A stretch of 10,495 bases of DNA from positions 1-10,495 of the forward strand of contig CAUCIO010000072.1 in assembly GCA_958442925.1 (NCBI GenBank), given 5' to 3'. Under the pieces are notes generated by a model. The model saw nothing but the letters and a program-made list of their open reading frames with translations, made no database searches and was not told the origin of the DNA. The stretch comes from an uncultured Clostridium sp. GTDB taxonomy: Bacteria; Bacillota; Clostridia; Lachnospirales; Lachnospiraceae. This document shows, one piece after another, positions 5,201-10,495 of this stretch. Both the position numbers and the translations under genes were made by a program. Positions within the stretch are counted from its first letter, which is position 1. Every line of letters begins with the position of its first letter.

Positions 5201-7463
5201 GGTGATAAATGTTACTGATACTGCAAAAGCCTATACAGCAGTCTGCACCAACAATTTTATCGACAGAAGCCAGACTCACAGCCTGACAGTGACAAAAGAG
5301 GTAAGAGGAACAGAGACACCGACAAGCGTGAAATTCCCGTTCAACATTACCTTAAATACATCTGATTGTGAACAGGATGAGTTTAACGTAACATATGCAG
5401 TTGGAGACGGAAAAAAACAGGAAGTCAGCTTCGGTTCTGGCAAGACAGCTCAGATAGATGTTAATCTGGCAGATGATGAGTCCGTTGTGATTTCAGGTAT
5501 TCCTTATGGCACACGGTATCTTGTGGAAGAGGATACAGAGGCCTTGAAGGATTCGCTATACAGCTCTGAGATGGATACTCCGCAACAGGACGAGATTACT
5601 ACACAGGATGAGGCGATTACCTGGGAGAACAGTAAAAAGTCAGGCGAGTATACCTCTTTCACAGTAAAAAAGGAGGTAGAAGGTACAGCTCCGGAAGGTG
5701 AGACTTATCAGTTTGCCCTTTACCAGTTCCCGAAGGATCTGAATCAAGATGGAACTACATTCTGGGCACCCTATAAGGGCAGCTACTATGTCAACGGTTT
5801 TAAAGCGGAGAAGATTGAGAATGGCAGCTATCCGGAAGGAATGACAGGATTTGAGCTTAGCAAGGAAAAGGGGATGGAAGCTGTCATTGAAATTCCGAAA
5901 ACAGAGAATGATGGAATTTTTCTGGTCCGGGAGATTGATAATGGGACGGCGGCCACCACACAGTGGGCAGTAGATGGAGAGACTGTAAATGCCTTTGATA
6001 CCCCTGCTTTCCAGCTGGAAGACATGGCAGGAGAAACGCTTACCTGTACGAACAACTACACAGAAGAGCGGACATTAGTAGTAGAGAAGAAGCTGGAAGA
6101 GGGAAGTGAAAACCCTGATCCTGAGACTAAGTATGGATTCTCAGTAACAGGAGGTGACGGTAAACCACATGAAGGCTCTATCAAAGTGGGAGACTATTTT
6201 GAAGTAGCAGTCAAAAAGGGACAGAGTTATACAGTATCTGAAACCATTCCTGCAGTAAGCGGATATGTTGGAAGCCTGTCTCACGTAGAGGGGGCAGAAA
6301 AAACAGATGGAAATACTGCCACAGTCACAATTGGTGATGAGAAGTCAGAGCAGACGTTTGAGAAGGCTGCTCATGCTTATCATTTTAAAGAAAAATTACA
6401 TACAATAGGAAGCGGTTGGAACAAGCAGACCTATTATCAGCTGGAACTTCAGGTGGTTGAGATGGGAGAGGGTACGCCAAATTGGGGTTCTGGAACCACA
6501 GTGCTTCGTTCAGAGGAGTATCAAAAAAAGCCGGATTGGGGTGGCACAGATAACACGAACCGTACAAAGGCATTACGGGCAATGATCCAGGAGATGGAAG
6601 ATTCCAGTGAACCTTATCACACAGATGGAACCTTCTATCCGGAAACAGGAGGACAGTTTGCTCTCGTTGAAGCAGTCAGTTTGTCAGACATAGAGTTCAA
6701 TGACTCTCTTTCACGGGCATTCGTAATCTGCGATGGCGTCTGTTATGAGTACAATGAGTACATGAAGTTTGATGTGAAAGAAAAACTTCAGAAGACTTCT
6801 GGCGGAACAGTAACAGACATTCAGATGGTAGATGCGGATGGAAACACTGGCGTAGGCTACCATAAAGAGTCCTACAATGAGAATATTGATAATGCGGCTA
6901 CAATCAGACTTCGCGTAACGCTGGATACTTCTTCTTCTGCAAAACAGTGGGTAACTTTCTACAATAAGTGGGAAGAAGGGCTGGCTCAAATGACGATTGA
7001 AAAGACAATCGATGAGGCAGATACAGAAGATAACACCTTCCTGTTTGAGGTCAGCGGAGAAGATGGAAGCAAGTTTTATACTTCGGTTGTAATTCCTGCC
7101 GGTGAGACGAAAGGAAGCCAGATACTTGAAAGTATTCCGGCTGGAACATGGGAAGTTAAGGAACTGGATCATATGAGATATGAGCTGGCAGATGGCATAG
7201 AAAATCCGCAGACAAAGGAACTTTCCGCGAAGGATCCTTCTCAGAATGTATTCAGCTTTGTTAACAGGAAAGTATCAGACGGCTATTTCTCCGATTCCTC
7301 TCTGATCCTGAATCAGGTGAACGAAGATGGAACCTACACACAGAGTAAAGACAATGGAGACACGGTGAAGGGACTTTACGAGGGCCAGCCGGCAGCGCTC
7401 CTCAGCACGAAGCACGACGACGATGGGACAGATGGAGACGGCCCGGTTCCTCCAACTAACTAG
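2292..7463 (+). CDS. Giant secreted fibro-slime / CnaB-like repeat surface protein
   Basis: The 1723-residue protein is probably a secreted adhesin or matrix protein. It has a Sec signal peptide (RRIRKKIKRR, hydrophobic 12-22, cleavage near 31-35). A small N-terminal region to about 215 is followed by a Ser/Glu/Gly/Asp-rich linker (about 220-395) and an acidic run (434-456). A fibro-slime/PA14-like domain covers about 515-875, with the signature TGDDDVWVFIDGQLVLDMGG from T747. Four CnaB/DUF5979-like modules start near 882, 996, 1120 and 1260, then a distinct module (about 1357-1555), then a fifth CnaB-like module from 1564. Lys in NIVK887 and Asn in CTNNF (985-989) would fit isopeptide-forming modules, an inference. 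It ends GPVPPTN with no hydrophobic anchor. The start follows GGGGTGAGG (2281-2289). It leads the operon from P1, 29 nt before sipW, the place tapA has in Bacillus, but shows no TapA similarity. The 17-bp unit at 3045-3061 recurs at 3300-3316 in the linker. Confidence 0.88.
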   Translation: MRRIRKKIKRRVAALLAACMVTTSFPGEAFGAEAADYGTDDTPENVVLHLDQDKLKAAVEDAVRSGDEYSENLKFYAEDGSDSQPELYNQLFRDGILYEVSLEDAAAATPSDAAAEDGEVTILVRPDLGAETEAEGGNQATASDAEEKATSSDSKVSGRATDSDADLSDYEATGNEQIIILFRNAGDNEVIYQIEVNGNLTPEITVPAGSTLISDLASESDAEELEETEEEPAEEPAEDGGVPGGSSGGGSGSGSAESGTDSSEPQTPSEDEKTDVPSEGGSSEQEEGSQESGESTDSEKPEEGGTESQTPDREPDSSENQGSQTTDPDTGKEEADGSGSAESHQGDSSESGSGSSDKAEGSHDSSENKSDSGSKDNSKPESSGSGSDDSADKTAEALTISSHLVPRVAAVGPSGEEYDPEASGLTPEEEWELFQEEGEDEEEEDYEEEESYEDELAIMAETSDTGMEGTVLEPVLVKREKFSFFGSKMFRGQPVAAAAYVTTLNGLGTPYAAESEFTVDLFDYGTFNGWIDGNKNNNTYVQSNGTKEFNGLISASTYQNNDIAGTTDFLMAPVDGAQGKVNGATVQSSLIRGIVDTQYQEGADGLRFAEGLHKLEPYGNTIFPNEEQYSAIKANISGVDKYFKAYYNVGLPLKNQGENHYRISSDYNYIVGSSDRFGNRSINLLKYNGYSDHPYTTGAGFWPLNNGKHNDYSQQTGNQYFGMKFSTDFYLPEDGMWKGQPLQFTFTGDDDVWVFIDGQLVLDMGGLHQRVEGEIDFATGYTKVKGNGHAKKYVVLDNSGDQVAQHTVNNKYVAGYIYGDKSVAVENAYKNGINTEYLESARCTAIDKERKTHTLDFYLVERAPYGSNCTIDFTLPTMPKGNLNIVKAVEGEEKTPGQDYAFKIQKQTPDGGWEDYAGGSFMLNKEEKKSFPLAETGVYRVAEIDNGGAAVTTWGGVESTEEEADGTSWQVINVTDTAKAYTAVCTNNFIDRSQTHSLTVTKEVRGTETPTSVKFPFNITLNTSDCEQDEFNVTYAVGDGKKQEVSFGSGKTAQIDVNLADDESVVISGIPYGTRYLVEEDTEALKDSLYSSEMDTPQQDEITTQDEAITWENSKKSGEYTSFTVKKEVEGTAPEGETYQFALYQFPKDLNQDGTTFWAPYKGSYYVNGFKAEKIENGSYPEGMTGFELSKEKGMEAVIEIPKTENDGIFLVREIDNGTAATTQWAVDGETVNAFDTPAFQLEDMAGETLTCTNNYTEERTLVVEKKLEEGSENPDPETKYGFSVTGGDGKPHEGSIKVGDYFEVAVKKGQSYTVSETIPAVSGYVGSLSHVEGAEKTDGNTATVTIGDEKSEQTFEKAAHAYHFKEKLHTIGSGWNKQTYYQLELQVVEMGEGTPNWGSGTTVLRSEEYQKKPDWGGTDNTNRTKALRAMIQEMEDSSEPYHTDGTFYPETGGQFALVEAVSLSDIEFNDSLSRAFVICDGVCYEYNEYMKFDVKEKLQKTSGGTVTDIQMVDADGNTGVGYHKESYNENIDNAATIRLRVTLDTSSSAKQWVTFYNKWEEGLAQMTIEKTIDEADTEDNTFLFEVSGEDGSKFYTSVVIPAGETKGSQILESIPAGTWEVKELDHMRYELADGIENPQTKELSAKDPSQNVFSFVNRKVSDGYFSDSSLILNQVNEDGTYTQSKDNGDTVKGLYEGQPAALLSTKHDDDGTDGDGPVPPTN

Positions 7464-7492
7464 ATGAAAGACAGCAGCAGGGAGGAACAGAC

Positions 7493-8008
7493 GTGGCAAA
7501 AACAGTAACTAAAATTTGTAATTTGATTTCCACTCTGATGATTATTGCCTGCCTGGCCATCACAGCGGCGCTGATAGCGCCGCGGCTGGTTGGCCAGGAA
7601 GCGTTCGCAGTCATGAGTGGAAGTATGGAACCCTACTATCACGTAGGAAGCATCGTATATGTAGATAAGGACATTTCACCGGAAGAGATTCAGGTGGGAG
7701 ATCCCATCACATTCCGGAAAGCGGACACAGCAGTGGCAACCCACCGTGTGATCGCCATAGACGAGGAGGCCAGACAGTTTACCACTAAGGGAGACGCCAA
7801 TGAGGTTCAGGATATGGCTCCGGTTTCCTTTGACAATGTGATAGGAAAAGCGGGAATGTCTATTCCGCTTTTAGGTTATATTTCTTTGAATATTACTACA
7901 AAAAAGGGAATGATAGCAGCGGCGGCAGTAGTTGTAGTGTTTATCCTGCTTCAGCTGATCCCGGAAATTCTGAAACCAGAGGAAAAGGAGGGAAAATCGG
8001 ATGAGTAA
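7493..8008 (+). CDS. sipW: Signal peptidase I, SipW / ER-type
   Basis: The 171-residue membrane protease should cleave the signal peptides of the TasA-like proteins next to it. The nucleophile is Ser44 in VMSGSMEP and the base is His84 in ATHRV. His instead of the usual Lys marks the ER-type Ser-His class to which SipW of Bacillus belongs. Asp101 in TKGDAN is the conserved acidic residue. Two membrane segments flank the catalytic part (about 11-33 and 139-158), with a charged cytoplasmic tail EEKEGKSDE. The start is GTG at 7493, preceded by GGAGGA (7481-7486) at 6 nt. The gene lies 29 nt after the large surface gene and its TAA overlaps the next ATG by 8 nt, so the three are co-translated from one mRNA. 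Which neighbours it cleaves is inferred from the family and the context. Confidence 0.95.
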   Translation: MAKTVTKICNLISTLMIIACLAITAALIAPRLVGQEAFAVMSGSMEPYYHVGSIVYVDKDISPEEIQVGDPITFRKADTAVATHRVIAIDEEARQFTTKGDANEVQDMAPVSFDNVIGKAGMSIPLLGYISLNITTKKGMIAAAAVVVVFILLQLIPEILKPEEKEGKSDE

Positions 8009-8681
8009 AATAAAATTGTGGATGCAAAAAAAGAAACCTCTTCTTTTTGCCGCTGCAGCGATTGCCGTCCTGACTGCAGGTATGTCTCTGGCATTTTTCA
8101 CTGATGCAGAAACAGCTGCCAATACAATGAAGACAGGAAGCGTACAGATAGAGACAGAAGAAACAATCGATGGCCTCAAAAAAACGGATATCTCGGTGAC
8201 AGGAACAGGAAAATCCCCCTGCTATGTGAGAATGCGGGTGGACGTGCCTGTTTTAAAGTACCAGGAAGAAGGAAAAACGGAAACCTTGTCTCCTACGGTA
8301 AAATACAACACACCAGATGATGGAGAAGCGACGGTATCAGGAGAAGAGTGGAACGGTTATGAAATCAGACAGGAAATAGGAACAGGAACTAATTCTTCCT
8401 CCCAGGTGAAGCTTGACACATGGGTTAAGAGGGAGGATGGATACTGGTATCTTTCTAAACCTCTCCCAGCAGGAGCAAAAGCCGTGTTATGTAACACCGT
8501 AGAGTATGAGGATCTTCTTTCCAATGGAACACTTGAGCTTCCGGCCGGTATTTCAAAGGATCAGCTGTCGATTCTGGTTTATGCAGAAGCAGTTCAGAGC
8601 GATCACATGGATGTAGGAGAGTCCAAAGGCGCAGAGGCAGCTTATGCGGCATTCCAGCAGCTGAAGACGGAACAACAGTAG
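8001..8681 (+). CDS. TasA/CalY-like SipW-dependent secreted protein 1
   Basis: The 226-residue protein has a basic N-terminus, a hydrophobic stretch (about 14-31) and then LAFFTDAETAANTMKTGSV, the SipW-cognate signal motif of TasA, camelysin and relatives. Cleavage is expected near residue 31. The mature part (about 195 residues) has the beta-rich pattern of the family: ISVTGTGKSPCYVRMRVDVP in the first half and DGYWYLSKPLPAGAKAVLC later. TasA in Bacillus is the fibre subunit of the biofilm matrix. Cys74 and Cys164 are the only Cys residues in the mature part and could form a disulfide. The ATG at 8001 overlaps the sipW stop (ATGAGTAA), with AAGGAGGG (7985-7992) 8 nt upstream, which implies coupled translation. 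No terminator hairpin follows, so readthrough into the next gene is likely. Whether it is the major subunit or an accessory protein is not known. Confidence 0.85.
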   Translation: MSKIKLWMQKKKPLLFAAAAIAVLTAGMSLAFFTDAETAANTMKTGSVQIETEETIDGLKKTDISVTGTGKSPCYVRMRVDVPVLKYQEEGKTETLSPTVKYNTPDDGEATVSGEEWNGYEIRQEIGTGTNSSSQVKLDTWVKREDGYWYLSKPLPAGAKAVLCNTVEYEDLLSNGTLELPAGISKDQLSILVYAEAVQSDHMDVGESKGAEAAYAAFQQLKTEQQ

Positions 8682-8720
8682 GCAGCAAAAAATAAAAAAG
8701 TGTGATGAAAAGACTTGGAA

Positions 8721-8752
8721 GTAACCGGCATGTAACCGGAAGATTATATAAT
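8721..8752 (+). promoter_or_regulatory. Second SARP-like promoter, upstream of the second TasA-like gene (P2)
   Basis: GTAACCG stands at 8721-8727 and 8732-8738, followed after 8 nt by TATAAT at 8747-8752. Over the 18-bp repeat block it matches P1 at 17 positions (GTAACCGGC, G or A, TGTAACCG), and the gap to the -10 is identical although the gap sequence differs. The hexamer at the -35 position is again ACCGGC. The conserved spacing with diverged filler suggests selection for regulator binding. Transcription would begin near 8759, giving the second TasA-like gene and perhaps the LPXTG gene their own controlled mRNA. Confidence 0.75.
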
Positions 8753-8760
8753 CTTAAATA

Positions 8761-8779
8761 AGAACAACCCCTGAAACAT
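8761..8779 (+). other. Leader element AGAAC-N5-CTGAAACAT, copy 2
   Basis: This is the second copy of the element seen at 2250-2268, starting 8 nt after the -10, at about the expected transcription start. Here its CTGAA also forms part of the hairpin at 8770-8789. Confidence 0.35.
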
Positions 8780-8789
8780 CCCGTTCAGG
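8770..8789 (+). promoter_or_regulatory. Leader hairpin masking an upstream ribosome binding site
   Basis: CCTGAA (8770-8775) can pair with TTCAGG (8784-8789) around an 8-nt loop. The 3' arm holds part of AGGAG (8787-8791), the Shine-Dalgarno sequence of a possible start at 8800. The preferred start at 8830 has its own GGAGG at 8816-8820 outside the hairpin. The pairing would favour the downstream start. The stem is short, so this is a weak call. Confidence 0.35.
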
Positions 8790-8829
8790 AGAATATAAAA
8801 TGATTACAGGGACATGGAGGAAAAAGAAT

Positions 8830-9504
8830 ATGAAGAAAAGAACAAAACTTATCACAGCAGCTGTATCTTTAGGAGCATTAATGACAGTAGGCGGAACACT
8901 GGCATGGTTTACAGACAGCGAGACAGCTACGAACGTAGTGACAACTGGTAACGTAAATGTTAAAATTACAGAGGCTCTTCCAACTGAGGAGCAGCAGGAA
9001 GAGGGTGGATTTACTGCTGTAGAAAATGCAGACGAAGGAATTACTTATGAAGGGATTGAGCCAGGAACAGTAATTCCGAAGGATCCGGTGATCCAGTATA
9101 TTGGCGCTTCAGACGCATATGTACGTTATAAAGTGGAAGTTTCTGGAATTTCAGAGGATAATGTAAAATTTATCAGAAATGGCGTAGATGTAACTGAAGT
9201 GATCATGAATATGGCAGGTGACTATATTTATTCCACAGAGATCTTTAAGCAGGGAGATTTTGTAACTCACGGAGAAAGTGTAGGGGAAGCAGTTCCATTT
9301 TTCACAGAGGTAGAGTTTTTTGGCGGTAATGAGTTAGTTGACCTTCAGGATATTTCCATTACAGTCAAGGCTGATGCTATCCAGGCAGATAACTTACCGG
9401 ATGTAGACAGGGACGGCAAGATTACAGAAGCAGATATTGAAGACGCTTTTGGTGAAGGAGAGGTTGATTCCTACGAGGATAATAAGATGGTATTTGAGCA
9501 GTAA
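8830..9504 (+). CDS. TasA/CalY-like SipW-dependent secreted protein 2, with EF-hand-like tail
   Basis: The 224-residue protein begins MKKRTKLITAAVSLGALMTVGG and runs into LAWFTDSETATNVVTTGNV, a clear SipW-dependent signal; cleavage is expected near residue 25. The mature part has the family pattern: GIEPGTVIPKDPVIQYIGASDAYVRYKVEV, then FFTEVEFFGGNELVDLQDISITVKADAIQADN. The C-terminus adds DVDRDGKITEAD (191-202), a textbook EF-hand/dockerin loop with Asp at positions 1, 3, 5 and 12, Gly at 6 and Ile at 8, so it may bind calcium. The start at 8830 is preferred because GGAGG (8816-8820) sits 9 nt upstream and the N-terminus matches the family. An in-frame ATG at 8800 with AGGAG at 8 nt would add ten residues and cannot be excluded. 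It has its own promoter P2 and could be the main fibre subunit, with calcium acting on assembly; this role is inferred. Confidence 0.86.
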   Translation: MKKRTKLITAAVSLGALMTVGGTLAWFTDSETATNVVTTGNVNVKITEALPTEEQQEEGGFTAVENADEGITYEGIEPGTVIPKDPVIQYIGASDAYVRYKVEVSGISEDNVKFIRNGVDVTEVIMNMAGDYIYSTEIFKQGDFVTHGESVGEAVPFFTEVEFFGGNELVDLQDISITVKADAIQADNLPDVDRDGKITEADIEDAFGEGEVDSYEDNKMVFEQ

Positions 9505-9594
9505 TAATATATGATATCATGCATCACAGGGTATGATTGTTCGATATCAGTACATAAAACAAGATGCACATGGCAGCGAGGAGGATAGAATGCT
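9505..9594 (+). other. Short gap before the LPQTG gene, no clear promoter or terminator
   Basis: The gap contains a 10-bp palindrome ATGATATCAT (9511-9520), a second GATATCA (9543-9549) 30 nt after the first (9513-9519), and a -10-like TATGAT (9532-9537) without a matching -35. No GTAACCG repeat and no hairpin with a T tract is present. The LPQTG gene is therefore probably read from P2 or P1 through the second TasA-like gene. Confidence 0.5.
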
Positions 9595-10495
9595 ATGGAA
9601 GTAAAAAAAATACGCCGGGCGGCGGCTGGCATCTGTACCGCGGCCATGATGGCATTAAACAGCGTCCAGTCATTCGCCGCTGCGCCTTTGGTGATGAGAG
9701 CTCCGGAAGTAGATTATAATCACAGAGCGGAAGGCGGATTTACAGTATCAGCCCAGGATAAGGATTTATTCACCAATATGAAAAATCTGGTTCCAGGCGA
9801 TGTAGTGGAAAATACGGTTGACATAACAAATAACAGCGGCCAGAGTCTTACGTTTTACATGAGAGCGTATCCGGATTTCGAGGCTTCCGGCAATGGAGCC
9901 AGAAGAGACGGAGGCGGGCTTGTGACAGCAGAAGGGAAGGAGTTCCAGTCAGACCTTCTCGATATCATGAAAATGAATATTACGAAAGAAGACGGAACTT
10001 ATCTTTATGGCGACAGAGATTTCTCCCAGCCAGCTTCCGGTAAAGGAACAGAGTTTGAGGAAAGTGAGTATGGAATTGTAATAGGAAGTATTCCAGCTCA
10101 TTCCAGCGAGACTCTTACAGTCACTGTAAAGCTTCCTGGAGCAGAATTGGGAAATGATTATGCCGATAAGTTCGATGCGGTTGACTGGGTGTTCTATGTA
10201 GAGGGAACTGACAGCAGCGGAGACGGAGGAAGCCACGGCGGCGGAGGCGGCGGTGGAGGAAGCCACAGCGGAGGCGGCGGCAATCCAACCGGCCCTGGTA
10301 TGATTACCATTACAGATGATGAAGTACCTTTAGCATCTGGAGTTCCGGGAGACGGAGATGTTAATATTACCATTGAGGATGGAGCGGTTCCGTTAGGAGC
10401 TCTGCCACAGACAGGCGATGAAACTCCAATTCTTCCAGTAGTTGCAGTTCTGGGAGTCAGCGGTATCATTCTACTGTATTTAGGAAGTTCTCTTC
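9595..10495 (+). CDS. LPQTG wall-anchored protein with TasA/camelysin-like middle (partial at right edge)
   Basis: Three hundred codons are visible and the frame is open at the window end. MEVKKIRRAAAG and a hydrophobic stretch end at SFAAAP, a Sec signal cleaved near 28-30. The middle (about 48-205) has NLVPGDVVENTVDITNNSGQ followed by FYMRAYP, then IPAHSSETLTVTVKLPG and DAVDWVFYVEG, reminiscent of TasA/camelysin-family folds. A Gly/Ser/His-rich linker (about 208-232) follows, then two similar peptides (TITDDEVPLASGVPGD and ITIEDGAVPLGALPQTGD). LPQTG at 270-274 is a class-A-type sortase motif, followed by a hydrophobic anchor that runs off the edge. The ATG at 9595 has AGGAGG (9579-9584) 10 nt upstream. 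It follows the second TasA-like gene by 90 nt with no terminator between them. The likely role is wall anchor for the TasA-like fibres. No sortase gene is in view. Confidence 0.87.
   Translation, partial: MEVKKIRRAAAGICTAAMMALNSVQSFAAAPLVMRAPEVDYNHRAEGGFTVSAQDKDLFTNMKNLVPGDVVENTVDITNNSGQSLTFYMRAYPDFEASGNGARRDGGGLVTAEGKEFQSDLLDIMKMNITKEDGTYLYGDRDFSQPASGKGTEFEESEYGIVIGSIPAHSSETLTVTVKLPGAELGNDYADKFDAVDWVFYVEGTDSSGDGGSHGGGGGGGGSHSGGGGNPTGPGMITITDDEVPLASGVPGDGDVNITIEDGAVPLGALPQTGDETPILPVVAVLGVSGIILLYLGSSL

Noticed and set aside
9532..9537. TATGAT as a promoter -10 for the LPQTG gene
   Set aside because: No acceptable -35 at 16-18 nt and no extended -10; there is also no GTAACCG repeat.
9511..9549. 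Palindrome ATGATATCAT and repeated GATATCA as terminator or operator
   Set aside because: The palindrome is short, AT-rich and without a loop or T tract. The two GATATCA copies have no match elsewhere in the window.
10194..10469. Minus-strand frame rich in Pro opposite the Gly-rich linker
   Set aside because: It is the complement of GGN-rich codons in the LPQTG gene and has no start signal.

Overview
The window comes from a low-to-moderate GC Firmicute. The best guess is a gut-type Lachnospiraceae (Clostridium cluster XIVa). The reasons are the rpoA-rplQ order, a long-insert form of ribosomal protein L17, strong AGGAGG-type ribosome binding sites, and a surface-protein locus of CnaB-like, fibro-slime, SipW/TasA and LPXTG types. 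This placement is an inference from style, not from a search.

Layout. Bases 1-841 are the end of a ribosomal operon: the 3' end of rpoA, rplQ, and a strong hairpin terminator. Bases 850-2082 (minus strand) encode a regulator with a winged helix, a BTAD domain and a degenerate GGDEF-like C-terminal domain. Its gene carries a run of nine C residues on the coding strand. Bases 2083-2291 are a divergent regulatory region. Bases 2292-8681 form a tight operon: a 1723-residue secreted fibro-slime/CnaB-like protein, a SipW-type signal peptidase, and a TasA-like secreted protein whose start overlaps the peptidase stop. Bases 8682-8829 hold a second promoter. Bases 8830-9504 encode a second TasA-like protein ending in an EF-hand/dockerin-like loop. 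Bases 9595 to the edge encode an LPQTG wall-anchored protein with a TasA/camelysin-like middle, cut by the window end.

How it may work together. The order large secreted protein - SipW - TasA-like recalls tapA-sipW-tasA of Bacillus subtilis, which makes amyloid-like matrix fibres. Here the accessory protein is far larger and unrelated in sequence, there are two TasA-like subunits, and an LPXTG protein could tie the fibres to the wall.

The most striking signal is regulatory. The promoters at 2185-2216 and 8721-8752 share the same architecture: heptamer GTAACCG, 4 nt, GTAACCG, 8 nt, TATAAT, with no consensus -35. An 11-bp direct-repeat period ending 8 bp before the -10 is the geometry known for SARP activators of Streptomyces, and a SARP/BTAD-like gene is divergently transcribed next to one of the sites. 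With the C9 tract in that gene, the model is a self-contained surface-fibre locus controlled by its own BTAD activator and possibly phase variable. The model is inferred; the sequence elements are directly visible.
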